Source of the DNA: Xestospongia bergquistia
Taxonomy: Eukaryota; Porifera; Demospongiae; Haplosclerida; Petrosiidae
Direction: 5' to 3'
Length of the DNA: 64,000 nt
Assembly: GCA_963965975.1 (NCBI GenBank)
Contig: OZ014411.1
Span: 4,573,001 to 4,637,000, forward strand
Under the pieces are notes generated by a model, which saw only the letters and a program-made list of their open reading frames with translations, was not told the DNA's origin and did not search any database. Below, in pieces: positions 1 to 12,400 of the stretch. Position 1 is the stretch's first letter, and every line of letters starts with the position of its first letter. The position numbers and the translations under genes were made by a program.

Positions 1-1
1 T

Positions 2-1216
2 GCAAGTCTCTATTTCCAAGCTAACTCTATTGCAGAAGAGAAGCAAGTAGCAGTATTCCTAAGCGTAATTGGAGTGAAGAATTACTCTTTACTACGCAGT
101 CTCACGGCACCAGAAAGGCCACAAGACAAGTCCTACGAGGACCTTGTGAGTGCACTCACGACACATTTTCAGCCAAAGCCGATAGTCATTGCAGAAAGGT
201 TCCATTTTTATCGTCGAAATCAAGCAGTCGGAGAATCGCTGGCACAGTACATAGCCGAACTACGTCGGGTAGCTACTCACTGCGCCTTTGGCGAGCAGCT
301 AAATGACGCACTACGGGATAGACTCGTATGTGGGCTGAGAAGTGAAAGCATTCAAAAAAGATTGCTAACAGAGGACAATTTAACATTTGCGAAAGCTTAT
401 GATCTCGCCCAAGGAATGGAAGCGGCAGACAAGAACTCGAAGTCTCTACAAGGAGGAGACGGGATAGTCCAAAAGATAACACGGCCCTCCCAGAAACCCA
501 AAGATAAAGGGGGAAGAGACGCCTGCTATCGATGTGGTAAGCAAAACCACACGGCGAAAGAATGTAAATTTCTAGATGCCAAATGTCACAACTGTGGCAA
601 GAAAGGGCACATTGCAACAGTTTGCCGATCAAAGCCAGCTAAATCAAATGCAAATAGACGTAATCCATGGACGAAGTGTGTGGACTCAAAGGATAGCGAT
701 GCAGAGGATCATCAGCTGTTAACAATTGGAGAAAAGTCTACTAGACCAATCACAATAGAGCTGCTAATAAATAATAAGCCTCTGACGATGGAGGTTGACA
801 CGGGTGCAGCAGTCTCCCTAATATCTGAGGCAACAATGAAGAAATTGCAACCGAGAATGAAAGTTCAACCGTCCAACATGACCTTAAAAACGTATACAAG
901 GGAACAAATGAAAGTCCTAGGGAAGATAGAAGTAAATGTGGAGTATGGTGAACAAAAAGAAGTACTCACTTTAATCGTTGTTAAAGGAAATGGTCCCAGT
1001 TTATTGGGAAGAAACTGGTTGAACTGTATCCGCTTAGATTGGAAAAGAATTGCTGCAGTAACCGCGGTACAAGATACTAATCTACAGAGCCTGCTGGAAC
1101 GTTATGCCAATTTGTTTAAAGAAGACTTGGGAACTATTACTTCAGGCAAAGCTTCGCATCAGAAAGGATGCAACTCCACGATTTTACAAACCCCGACCAG
1201 TTCCGTTTGCTATTAA
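2..1216 (+). CDS. gag-protease ORF of gypsy element (5' partial)
   Basis: The frame is open from base 2, so the true start is off the window. The protein is gag capsid-like in its first third, followed by two zinc knuckles of the pattern C-x2-C-x4-H-x4-C (first at about 524-565, second at about 581-622), then a retropepsin with the active-site motif DTGAAVSLI at about 797-823 and the flap/late motif LLGRNWL near 1000. These domains package RNA and cleave the polyprotein. The frame ends at 1216, just inside the linker to reverse transcriptase. The next domain reads in another frame, so either a ribosomal frameshift or a small indel lies between 1104 and 1216. Confidence 0.9.
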   Translation, partial: ASLYFQANSIAEEKQVAVFLSVIGVKNYSLLRSLTAPERPQDKSYEDLVSALTTHFQPKPIVIAERFHFYRRNQAVGESLAQYIAELRRVATHCAFGEQLNDALRDRLVCGLRSESIQKRLLTEDNLTFAKAYDLAQGMEAADKNSKSLQGGDGIVQKITRPSQKPKDKGGRDACYRCGKQNHTAKECKFLDAKCHNCGKKGHIATVCRSKPAKSNANRRNPWTKCVDSKDSDAEDHQLLTIGEKSTRPITIELLINNKPLTMEVDTGAAVSLISEATMKKLQPRMKVQPSNMTLKTYTREQMKVLGKIEVNVEYGEQKEVLTLIVVKGNGPSLLGRNWLNCIRLDWKRIAAVTAVQDTNLQSLLERYANLFKEDLGTITSGKASHQKGCNSTILQTPTSSVCY

Positions 1217-3800
1217 AACGGCTATTGAAGAGGAACTAGATCGACTCGAAGCCATCGGTGCAATTGTTAAAGTAGACCACAGTGATTGGGCATCACCAAT
1301 AGTCCCAGTACCCAAGAAAGATGGAAAGTACCGCATCTGTGGTGACTATAAAGTCACAATCAACCAAGTGATGGAGGTGGACCAGTATCCACTCCCTAAA
1401 CCAGAAGACTTATTTGCTACATTGGCTGGTGGAAAGAAATTTACGAAATTGGATCTGTCTCAAGCCTACCAACAACTTACACTAGACAACGAATCAAGAA
1501 AATATGTGACTATTAACACCCATAAAGGACTTTACCAGTATACTCGCTTACCATTTGGGGTGGCATCAGCGCCAGCTATTTTTCAAAGGCTTATGGATAC
1601 TATCCTTCAAAATATACCCAACGTCATATGTTACATTGACGACATTCTAGTGACTGGTAAAGATGATCAAGACCACTTGTGCAATCTTGCTTCAGTATTC
1701 AAACAGCTACAGAAGTACAACATCCACATCAAGAAGGCCAAGTGTGAGATTCTACAGAATTCTGTGGAATATTTGGGTCACAAGATTGATGCAGAGGGTT
1801 TGCATACTACAAATAGTAAGCTCGAAGCAATTGTTCAAGCTCCAGAACCGAGAAATATCCAAGAGCTCCGATCTTTTCTCGGACTGTTAAACTATTACGG
1901 AAAGTTCATACCTAATCTAGCCACTATCATCCACCCACTGAATAACTTGCTACAACACAACTGTAAGTGGCAGTGGACGTCTGAATGTTCAGAAGCTTTC
2001 CAAGAAGCAAAGAAGGCCTTAACTACATCCCAGGTATTAGTTCATTATGACCCTACTTTACCTCTTTCACTTGCAGGGGATGCTTCAGCATACGGTATTG
2101 GAGCCGTCATCTCTCATACGTTACCAGATGGAAGTGAACGACCAATTGCGTTTGCCTAGAGGACACTTTCATCAAGTGAGAGAAACTATGCACAGTTAGA
2201 GAAGGAAGCTCTATCTCTTATCTATGGAGTGAAAAAGTTCCATCAATACCTCTATGGGCGTAAGTTCACTCTTTACACAGATCACAAACCACTCACGGCA
2301 ATATTTGGAGCCAAAAAGGGAATACCTCCACTAGCAGCAGCACGTTTACAACGATGGGCAATTCTCTTATCAGCCTATCAGTTTAACATTGAGTACAAGT
2401 CAACACTCACTCATGCTAATGCAGATGGATTGTCTCGACTACCATTACCAGACTCTAGAGAAGATGCTGTTGTCTCTTCTAGAGAACCTACAATTTTCAA
2501 TTTATCACAGATACAAACATTGCCAGTCACGGCAGTGCAGATTGAAACTGCGACAAGAAATGACCCAGTTCTTAGTAAAGTTCTGACTTACACTAGAGGT
2601 GAATGGCCAAGAGTAATTCCACATGAACTGAAACCCTTCAGTGCAAGAAGTCAAGAATTAACGCTGGAGGGAGATTGTATAATGTGGGGAATACGTGTAA
2701 TTATTCCAAAGAAATTTCAAAACTATGTATTAGAAGAGCTACACAATGAGCACATAGGCATGTCAAGAATGAAGACTCTTGCAAGAAGCTATGTGTGGTG
2801 GCCAGGCCTTGATAAAGATATTGAGGACCTCGCTAAATCATGTCTAGCATGTCAAAGCCATAAGCATGCACCGGCAGTAGCCCCACTTCATCCTTGGACA
2901 TGGCCTACATCACCGTGGAACAGAATCCATATTGACTTCACAGGTCCATTTCAAGGAAAGATGTTTTTGATAGTAGTTGACGCACACTCTAAATGGCCTG
3001 AAGTGTTTGAAATGTCGAGTACTACCGTACCAGCAACCATAGCTACCTTACGAAGAATATTCTCATCGTATGGTTTACCTCAGCAACTGGTCTCAGACAA
3101 TGGACCACAATTTACGTCTGAAGAATTTTGCACCTTTCTCAAAGAAAACGGTGTGAAGCATATTCGCTGCTCACCCTATCATCCGTCATCAAATGGCTTA
3201 GCAGAACGCTTTGTCCAAACTTTCAAGCAAGCTATGAAAGCTAGCACAAACAGTAACAGAAGTTTCCAGCATCGCCTGGCTAACTTTCTTTTTAGCTACC
3301 GTACAATGCCACACGCTACTACGAATAGAGCACCCTGTATGATGTTTCTTAACAGAAGTTTACGATCTCGATTTGATCTGCTTAAACCTAACCCTAAAGA
3401 AAGAGTTATGGAAAAACAAGCCGAACAAGCAAGACACCACGATCGCCATTCTACATCAAGAGAAATGATTGTAGGACAAAACGTAATGGCAAGAAATTTT
3501 CGTCAAGGAGAAAAATGGATACCAGGAGTTATTGTTAAGAGATTAGGGCCACTAACCTATTTAATTGAACTAAAACAAGGATTACGTTGGAAAAGACATA
3601 TTGACCATCTTAGGAAATGGAATGGTAGTTACCCACCTAATAATGTTATGGATGATGCATTCATGATGTTACCATCACAGCCCAGAAATGAAGCACCTCA
3701 ACTAGTTCAAGAAGAATCTCGGTATCCTACTCGTAATCGCAGACCACCTGAAAGACTTACTTATTATGATCATGTAACCCCAACAGCAGTAACTACTTAA
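1104..3800 (+). pseudogene. gypsy pol (RT-RNase H-integrase), interrupted by an in-frame stop
   Basis: One frame runs from 1104 to 3800 and is broken only by a TAG at 2157-2159 inside RNase H. Before it lie the reverse transcriptase motifs, including LDLSQAY and the catalytic YIDD box (about 1633-1644), and the RNase H start (DASAYGIG). After it come the rest of RNase H (YTDHKPL), the integrase zinc-binding region (H...H...C-x2-C, about 2742-2852), the DDE core (Asp in HIDFTGP, Asp in SDNGPQF, Glu in NGLAERF) and a GPY/F-type C-terminus (RLGPLTYL). All catalytic residues I looked for are present, so decay is recent. The stop lies where elements of this class have a sense codon. Confidence 0.88.
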
Positions 3801-3823
3801 GTTAATTGGGGAGGAATGTAGTA

Positions 3824-4051
3824 TGTTAACTACAATTTAATAGACTTGTTAATTTGTGTTATTGACACTTATGTATTGGTTTATTAGTTGTTAATCTTTT
3901 AGTGTTCACACCTTTTTGTTAGCACTGTTTATCCTACTTGTATTTAAGTTACTCTCTTATGTTGTTGTAACAGTCTTCTTTATTGTTCTCCCATTATAAA
4001 ATTATAATAAAAATATACACACTTTAAGTTGATATCTACGTGAAGTTAACA
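3824..4051 (+). repeat. putative 3' LTR of the gypsy element
   Basis: It begins TGTTAACT (3824-3831) and ends AGTTAACA (4044-4051), a perfect 8-bp terminal inverted repeat with the TG..CA ends typical of LTRs. A purine-rich tract lies just upstream (3808-3816) and AATAAA-like sequences lie near 4005. Length would be 228 bp. An alternative start at 3817 (TG directly after the purine tract) cannot be excluded without the 5' LTR for comparison. Confidence 0.55.
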
Positions 4052-4184
4052 AGATATCACAGACAGCATACCAGCAACATCCACTTTTTGTATTGTTTAT
4101 TTTAATGTTTAATGAAGTTATCAAGTACTGATTACAAATGTATACTGCCAGAAGATATTTTTACATTATAGCAGTATTGTGTTT

Positions 4185-4808
4185 CTTTACTTGGCTTTCT
4201 TTTGAAGTACCCATTTTGCCACTTTTCTCAACAATAACTAAATGTCTCTAGATGTTAAGATTAAATTTACTTCTTTGCCTGCTCATACAGATCCTTTCAA
4301 AAATAGTTGAGTGTAACTATGACGATAATAATACCATAGACAAAAAATAAAATGACTCACAAGTCTATAAATTCAATGTTATATACATGTACATGTATTG
4401 TATAAAACATTTATGAAATGCTACAGATATTCTGACAGTACAAAAGACACTTATTATAATTGTCTTTTCAAGTTATTTTCAAGTTAAGTTATCATGGCAG
4501 TATGACATTTCTTTACTTGAAGACAATACCATTCCTTTCAAACACTCATTTTGCCACTTTCCTTAACAATAGATAAATATCTCTAGAAACTAAAACTAAA
4601 TTTACTTGTTTACCTGCTCATACAGATCCTTTCAAAATAGTTGAGTGTAACTATGACAACGATAATACCATAGAGAAAAAATAAAAAAAGATTCACAAGT
4701 CAATTCAATGTTATATACATGTACATGTACTGTATAAAACATTTATGAAATGCTACAGATATTCTGACAGTACAAAAGACACTTATTATAATTGTCTTTT
4801 CAAGTTAT
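4185..4808 (+). repeat. direct tandem repeat of about 300 bp, two copies
   Basis: Copy 1 (about 4185-4477) and copy 2 (about 4509-4808) share long stretches, for example the segment with 'gcctgctcatacagatcctt' in each and the shared end 'cttattataattgtcttttc'. It lies in non-coding DNA between the retrotransposon and the first visible mannosidase exon, in what should be the mannosidase intron. No coding potential seen. Confidence 0.75.
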
Positions 4809-4867
4809 TTGATTACTTCATATTTCTGGCATCAGACACAATGTCTCATTTCTTTATTTCAATGTAG

Positions 4868-7834
4868 GAGAAACTTTCGGCCAACATGGAAATATAACAA
4901 CACTGCTCCAGTAGCTGGTAACTATTATCCTGTCAACAGTAGAATATATATTAGGGTAAGTTATTAGTAGTAGTGTCCTTGTGTTCACCTCTGCCCATCT
5001 TCATATTCACCAACATATTGTATCAATGCATTAATAATCCAACATAATGTACTTTATATTTAATATTGTAAATAATTTGATATTAAGAAAGCATATCACA
5101 GACTCTGAACAACCATACCAAAAGTTAATACCTCTCTAGCTAAGAGTCTTCTAGTAATTTAATATATTGTTTTGTACACAATAAGGATGAATCAAAAGGA
5201 GTTCAGTTTACAGTACTTAATGACAGATCTCAAGGTGGATCAAGTTTGTCAGATGGTTCTGTTGAATTAATGGTAAACAATACATAACACATACACCAGT
5301 AATATTGCTATGTTATAATCTAATAATAGTTAAGATAGAATATAATATGTGGTATGAAGTATGCTTTAAAATAATTATACTAGAATATATGTCATTGGTT
5401 GACATTCTTCATGTTTAAATTTAGAGTTATCAGATAATTTCATTTACTATGTAGTATATATGTTAATGACAATACAGTAGTTGGTATTAACAAAGTCAGT
5501 TATGTAATAGATAGTATGATAAGATATATGTGTGTATACTTTATACACTTTTTGTTTGGTTTAGGTTCATCGTCGTATTCTTGTTGATAACAATCTTGGA
5601 GTAGGAGAGCCACTTAATGAAACTGGTCAAAATGGAGATGGATTAATTATCAGAGGAAAACATATTATTTTACTAGATGACTTCATGAACTCCACCTACT
5701 TTCAACGTATGTTAGCTGAGAAATTAATGTTGGAACCCGAACTGGCATTTGTTAAGAACAGTGATAATAGTGACATCAACTATAATGTCCAAGTACGGCT
5801 TACACTCACTAAATAGTACAATGTACCTTTTATCTCTGGCATCCACATGTTATTAATGTTCATATTATGCACAAACTTTTAATGTATTATAAATAAATGA
5901 GGAATGATCAGATTCACTCAAAAGAATGGCAAATGTCAGCTAATTCACTTGTTATTATTATAATGACAACAAAGTTCACACCTGACATATTAAAATTTTG
6001 TAAAATACTGGATGATAGCAACGTTTTCACCCCTTTAAGATATGCATGATCTTTGTCAACAATTCTAAGTGAAGAATTCTCATTCCTTTTATTATGAAGT
6101 TACTTTACAAACATTTCATAAAAACTATGAGTAAGAATAGGAAACAATATTTGTTATACTTTTAAATTTTAATAGATGTTCTACATTGTATATTTTTTCT
6201 CTTATGATAGTATTCAAGTCTCTCTAATGCCTTACCTGACAATATCCACTTGCTAACTCTTGAATATTTGGAACCTAACAAGATCCTCCTCCGACTTGAT
6301 CATCAGTTTGAATCAACAGATTCTAGTTCCCAATGGACTAGTCCAGTTACAATATCACTGAAAGTATGTGACAATTTTTTACAATCTGAATTGTTTTGAA
6401 GTATTGTATTTATTAACCTTCAGCACTCAGCATGTGTGAGGGTTATATTATTGTTCTATGATTCTGTCAATATGTCTGGTTCCCAACAATATCCACTTCT
6501 TGTTTCTTTTAGTTTAATACCAGGTACATTAAAATCTATGTCTTCAATCAACATGTTGTCATAACATTCTAACATTGTACATTAAAAAGAAAGTGTTCTT
6601 TTTGAAGCATATAAAGTTCACTAGGAAACCTTTTAAATGTACAAACCATAGGTTGTTGACCTGAGCTTTCAGAAAAGGTAGCAGAGTGTAGAGATAGAAT
6701 AACTGTCAATGCTAATGTGAAGTTATAAAGTATGAACTGCTTAAAGAAACATACCAGTTAGTTGTTAGTCCTGGAAGACTTTGCTATTTCATTTATAATA
6801 TTATTGTTATTTAATTCTTTACAGGGTCTCTTTAAAGGCTTTGAGATCAAAGATGTTACTGAGTTAGCACTAGGAGCTAATGTGGCTCTATCCAATATTA
6901 AAAAAATGCAGTGGACTACTGCTGATGGAAAGAATGGTGAGAAATCAATCTGTAATATGCAGTTTACTAGGCAGTCTTACAATTATGTTTTCATATTATT
7001 ATGTCATTGACTAGAATTATGTTACTACCTACACTCTTCAAATATTTACCTCTCATCAATGACAAATTAAATATTTGAATTTTGAGTCTTTGTAGATATT
7101 CACATAAATCTACTGTGCTATCAGAAATAATTTAGACACTAGTCCCATAACTAATATTTAAGGTTTAACTTATGCATTATCACTTCTCTTATAAAGCAAA
7201 GCCTCTTTGGCTTGCTTGCTAAAACTAGCAAGCACTTGTTGGCTATAAAAATAAGAAGTGCTAGCTGTTATTTCTTAGTTGTTTGAGAGTTATTTATTAC
7301 TAACAGTGTAAGTTATAAATAAGAATGTGAGTAGAAGTAATAATATTATTATAAGCTGTTGAGTATATCTGATTATTCACCATTACTAAAATACCAGCAT
7401 TCTTAGATCATCTTCAATTCACCTCATGCTTTACCGTAGGATATATGTCCTCATACATGAACTCTGACACCCATCATCTGATGTGCATTATTCCATCAAT
7501 AATAAAAAATTAAATTTACTCTTAAGTCTCCATATACCTTTCATTCAATCATTTATTATAGTGCACATGTGGTTTTTGCAAGTACTTATCTTTTACAAGT
7601 ACAATAAATTATGTGGGTGTCCTAATTATTTCTGTTGCCACTGCAGTAAACATGTAATATGTACCATTAATAACTAACAACTTTCACAATTACATTCACA
7701 ATGTTGTGTCCTTCCATTCTCTAGTGCCTACAGTAACTGCTTGTTCTGTAGACAATGGGCCAGACTTCAATGTTAAACTCAATCAAATGCAAATTTGTAC
7801 ATTTAATGTCACTGTAGACCACTCTAATAAGTGA
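4868..7834 (+). CDS. lysosomal alpha-mannosidase-like, GH38, last six exons
   Basis: Six exons join in frame: 4868-4955, 5186-5272, 5565-5792, 6211-6363, 6825-6936 and 7725-7834 (TGA 7832-7834), giving about 258 C-terminal residues. Every border has GT..AG. Recognisable family motifs are [51 protein letters not shown] and LRLDHQFES, which match the GH38 C-terminal domains of lysosomal alpha-mannosidases (MAN2B1 type, about 1000 residues). These enzymes trim alpha-mannose from N-glycans in the lysosome. The catalytic N-terminal half and signal peptide are not in the window. A gypsy element and a 300-bp tandem repeat occupy the DNA directly upstream. The short last exon (LNQMQICTF) is the least certain. 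Confidence 0.88.
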
Positions 7835-8460
7835 CCTTATTAATAACTGTTGTGGCTCTATCATGGATTTGCTTTTCATAATTATTGTTTTGTTGACTTT
7901 TTTATGATACATGTAAAATCAAAAATGTTGCTGCAGTGTAATTATTCATAGGTTAATAATTAGCTATATTCCTATAACATTATCATCACTATGTTGAAAA
8001 TTAATCTTTTTTAATTTGCTTTTAAATTTGTTTATAGATTACTAACATGTACATCAAACAATTCTGTATTCTGTTGAACTTTCTTAGTCATGCAACTGCT
8101 AGTACTAGTGCTGCTGATATTAGTTTTACATATTACATAAAAGAAAAATTAGTACATGTGTACATGTACAGTTTCTTTTCTTTATAATACAATTAATATC
8201 ATTGACATCTTAATTTGACAAAATTTCACAAAGATGTCATTTAAACCCACAGTATGGCCACTTTACTAACTAGATATCACAAAGTAACTGTTTATTAAAT
8301 CTGAAATCAAGTGATGAATAACAGTATCCATGTATATAAAGTAATACATAATCTAAAAACACATGAACAATATAATAGTTAATGAATAAATTTTAAAAAA
8401 ATATTGCATACTAAAAAAGAGAGGGGGATCTTATCAGTTATGTTATTCATTATTAAATTG
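7835..8460. other. intergenic, convergent gene ends
   Basis: It separates the plus-strand mannosidase stop from the minus-strand stop of kinase gene A. It is AT-rich and holds the two 3' ends. No gene, repeat or RNA is recognised. Confidence 0.6.
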
Positions 8461-9489
8461 TCAAACCTTTAAAAGAAGATCTAAGATTTGGGTCATAGTC
8501 GGACGACGGTGCCGATCTTGGTCAAGACATCTATGTATTAGAGAGGACATAGAAGGCCATGACACTCTTTTAGCTTGTTCTTCCCTCTCTTCAACTGTTG
8601 TAGCAGGTGGACAATGTAGGATCATCACTATCAGAAGAACAGAGTAACTGTATACATCCATTGCTGGTGTATGATCATCTGGATAACGTGACTCTGGGGC
8701 AGCATAGGCTGCATTTCCAGGCATGTCTGTCTTTGTGTCTTGTTGTAGATTAGCTGCTCCATAATCTGATACTTTAGCTTTGAAACTATCACCTATTGAT
8801 GGTTCTAACAGGATATTAGGGGTACTGATATCTCGATGAATAATAGGGTTGGGCTTCCATAAATGGAGGTAGTTCAGAGCCAAAGCAACGTCTCGACTGA
8901 TACCAAGTATTTGAGATCGTGTCATAGCCTTCTTTTGAAGCTCTTTGTAAAGACTAGTAGACATAATTTCTGTAAGGATAATAGTTGTATCTCCTCTGAT
9001 AGCTCCAATAAATTGAACAAGATTAGGATGACGTACTCTAGAAGCAATGTCCATTTCTCTTATAAAAACACCTCGATTAAAATCAGAAATAATGACATCA
9101 TGAAGAAACTTGGCAGCTACTCTTAGTCCTCTGAAAAGAGCTACTTTAACTTCACCATATGACCCACATCCTAACACCTCTTGTGTCATGGTTACCTCCT
9201 CTTCATCAACAACCCAGTGAAGTTGATGATACAGTTGACCTATGTGTTGTTTCTGGACACTAACTGCTTCTTGATACTCTTGTTGTTGTTGATGACATTG
9301 TAGTTGTAGATCTTGTCTTGCTTGTTCTGTTTTTTGCTGTATTTGTTGAAGGTGGAGAATACTTTGTTGAAACTGATCTCGAGTTGCCTTCACTTCTTGC
9401 AATTCATCATACTTACTTTTCAGAAGATCATAGCAATAATTCATAGTTCGAGACAATCTCAGGTTTTCTTCATGGAGTAATTGCAAATC
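8461..9489 (-). CDS. gene A last exon: coiled coil plus TKL-like kinase domain
   Basis: 342 codons plus TGA; the acceptor lies at 9490-9491. Residues 1-95 are a glutamine-rich coiled coil. The kinase follows: glycine loop LGCGSYG (106-112), VAIK lysine K127, alpha-C glutamate E145 in FIREMDIAS, hinge TEIMSTSL, catalytic loop HRD 218-220 with N225, metal-binding DYG in place of DFG (242-244) and APE (264-266). All residues needed for phosphotransfer are present. The loop HRDISTPN and the [11 protein letters not shown] segment point to the TKL group. Compared with the kinases of genes B and C it is the most divergent and keeps APE where they have SPE. Confidence 0.93.
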   Translation of the reverse strand, partial: DLQLLHEENLRLSRTMNYCYDLLKSKYDELQEVKATRDQFQQSILHLQQIQQKTEQARQDLQLQCHQQQQEYQEAVSVQKQHIGQLYHQLHWVVDEEEVTMTQEVLGCGSYGEVKVALFRGLRVAAKFLHDVIISDFNRGVFIREMDIASRVRHPNLVQFIGAIRGDTTIILTEIMSTSLYKELQKKAMTRSQILGISRDVALALNYLHLWKPNPIIHRDISTPNILLEPSIGDSFKAKVSDYGAANLQQDTKTDMPGNAAYAAPESRYPDDHTPAMDVYSYSVLLIVMILHCPPATTVEEREEQAKRVSWPSMSSLIHRCLDQDRHRRPTMTQILDLLLKV

Positions 9490-12400
9490 CTAAAAACAAT
9501 AGAAATTATGCTGACAATGTACTTTTGGTAAGTACATACCCAAATACAATATATATAGCAGTTGACCTCACATTGTATTATTAGACATATAGAGAAAGCT
9601 ATATTGTTATTTGAAATGTGTTAGCAAAACATCTCATAAAGTAGAGGAGATAGTATTTAACAAGACTTTTTGTATTGTTACTGTCCTTACAGACTCATTG
9701 GCTTAATGCATTGAATGAGCAGGAGGATCTGAACACAAGACTATATAGGTTTTACAATACAAAAAGCTTGAAGGTCTGTGGTTGTATTGTTAATAATGCT
9801 AAGCATCATAATCTGTATTTAGGAGCCTAACAACTAGAGTGACTTTATAGGTGACTCAAACATAACAAATGTTTAAATCTACCTAATATAAATATTAATA
9901 ATACAGCCACCAACAGAAACTTATCTTTACTATTGTTGAATGTTAACAATAAAATAAGACTACTTGACAGATGTACATATAACAATGTTCATTGCAACTC
10001 ACTTTCTTAGCATTTACTAGTTTTGAATGTTCATTTTCTGTTGTCTTTATTTGGGAAGACAACTTTTCCTCCAAGTCTGCTACATTTTTGTGATCTTGCT
10101 AAAATAAAAATAAATACTTAAAATAAAGGAATATTGTTGTATGAGCACAGGAATCTACAATAACTTTAAACATTTTCCCTTAAAGTGAATGCATGGCAGT
10201 AAAATGTTATGACAAATATAAATTTCAAAGTCCAAGCCCAGTTTGAAGGACGTTGATATGTGCAAGTTTAAACCACACTTTTGACAACAAAATCACTCCA
10301 TCAGTCAAAGTAAATCTTAAATAGGTGGGTATCAAGTATGAAATGTGTAGTAGCTATTGACAATTGTTTTATATTGTAAATACTCAAGGGCTTACTTCTT
10401 ATTAATAATTATTAAATCCTTCAATTTAGCTTGCTTGCAAGCCATGTTAGCTTTGTACTTGTAATTTTTTTGCTTTCTACAGACGTACTACATATAAACT
10501 ACTTTGTTTAATGACTAGCTATAAAACTTGGAATCTAGACACAAATGTACGATATTCATTGTCAGCCAAAGAGATAAAAATTTTCCATTTGCAGTGAAAT
10601 TTTTATGAGCTCTGACTCTCTAAAAAACCCTAACTATTTGTAATTGGTGACAACATCAATTTGCTTACACATAACAATGCACCTAATGTTGTTTGGTAAA
10701 AGCCTTTTCTGCTTACAATGAAAAGTTAGCAGTAAAGTCCAGAACCCTTACCATACAGACTTGTTAATGTTTATTATGCATGAAGTGGCAGGGATCAATG
10801 ACAGTGATTACTGTCATGTTGCTGAATACAACAGTCAGCAAAGGTTGTTTCAACTTATGCAATGCATCTATGAAAACATGCAAGACATGCTGTCATCAAT
10901 AACAATAGTTTAGTGACAATGCAAACAGTTGTCTTGCAAGGTTCTGTGTGTTAAGCTAAGTCCCTTGCAATTGCAACAGCAAATAGGTACATGGTATAAA
11001 TACAAAGACCTTTTTAGAACAGGTAAGAATTAAAATTGCCATAACTTTAGAACAAAATATTTTCCCAAAGTTCCTATATCAAATTTATAGAAAACTGTAT
11101 TCTGTACAAATAATCATTTTTTGGATCAATCAAATCTACCTTATTGCCTATGCTTTTTGAACAGACAGACAGACAGACAAAGCAAGTACTGCAACCATTC
11201 ACCCATGTAAACAGAAGCGAGGGTTAAATACACACATAGATTCAAGTCTACCTTCTATACTAGCTTAAACTTTTTAAACTTAAGTCCCAAGGTTAAGTAG
11301 GCAATGCAAAGCAATTCCTACACATAAGGAGCATATGATTTGAACGTAATGACTAGTCAGTAGCTTGTTATCAAATTAATTAATGTCTTAACACTAAAAA
11401 GAATATGGTTTCTGAAAAACATGGAACAACAATGTTTCTCAAACAAATCATATTGTTGTGCAAATAAATTAATGTCGTCACCAATATTATCAATTCTTAC
11501 TGTATATACTCAGTCTAAACTTTGCCACAGAAAACTTCAACAAAGTATTAGGCCCCTAAAGACAAGGCAATCTATGTATCAAAATAAATCTTTTTTGAAA
11601 AGTAGTACTTCTTACTGTTTCTTTCAAATCAGTGAGTTCATCTTCCAATTCAGTATTCTTTGTGGTCATCTGTTCTAGTGCAAGCTTTGTCTCCATCAAT
11701 TGTTGCTGTAATTCAATGACATTTTTCTCAAGATTAACAGCTACTTGTTCTTTCTCATCTTTGACGGTAGTAATCTCCTGAATTTGTTTATCTTTAGCAT
11801 CCAACTGCCTAGTAGCATCAAGTGCACCCTTCTGACTTTCTTCCTCCAACCTTTGAACTTTTTCAGTCAACTTTTTGTTATCTTCTTGTTCCTTTAAAGA
11901 ATTTTTCTGGTCAACATGTAATTGTTCTTTTAACTTCACCAATTCTTCTTCCAATGTCTGTTTTTCAAGTTGTTGATCATCATAGAGCTTTTGTGTATCT
12001 CTGTAACGTTTGTCCAAAAAGGCTATTTGAGCATCGGCCTGAGTCTTAACTTCAGTGAACTTTACCTTGAGATCTAATATTGACTTCTTTCCTTCTTCAA
12101 CTTGACTGTTGGCTTTAGTGAGCTCTAGTTGAAGTTCAGTAATTGATTTGTTACATTCTTCTACTTTAGTTTTCAAATTGTTTAGTTGTTCCTCTTTTTC
12201 TGTTATCGTTGTTTCCAGTATTTCAGCTTTCAATTCAGCTTTATTCTTATCCTCTTCCAGTGTCTTTAATAGCACATCTTTAGCAAGTAAATGTCTCTCC
12301 TGATCAGCAAGACTTAGTTCTAACTCTTTCATTCTAGCTTGAACAGTCCATTGTTGTTGTCTAAGTTGTGTTTTGTACTGGACAATTTTCTCCTCATATT

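Larger units (their letters stand above)
1..4051 (+). mobile_element. Ty3/gypsy LTR retrotransposon, 5' part off window
   Basis: Seen in order on the plus strand: gag with two CCHC zinc knuckles, aspartic protease, reverse transcriptase, RNase H, integrase with a GPY/F-like tail, a purine-rich tract (about 3808-3816) and a putative 3' LTR. This order (protease-RT-RNaseH-integrase) defines the Ty3/gypsy class. The 5' LTR, primer binding site and gag start lie left of the window. The copy carries two reading-frame breaks, so this copy is probably not autonomous. It lies upstream of, and in the same orientation as, the alpha-mannosidase exons that start at 4868, so it is either inside an intron of that gene or has replaced its 5' part. 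Confidence 0.93.

Noticed and set aside
8461-9489. LRRK or RIPK orthology for the kinases
   Set aside because: No LRR, ROC, death or RHIM domain is visible; only TKL-group features of the catalytic domain.
11421-11678. 85-codon plus-strand frame, repeated exactly at 16905-17162
   Set aside because: Antisense shadow of the large coiled-coil exon and its intron edge; its conservation reflects the near-identical tract.
11822-12049. 75-codon plus-strand frame, repeated at 17306-17533
   Set aside because: Lies entirely antisense to the coiled-coil exon; no own features.
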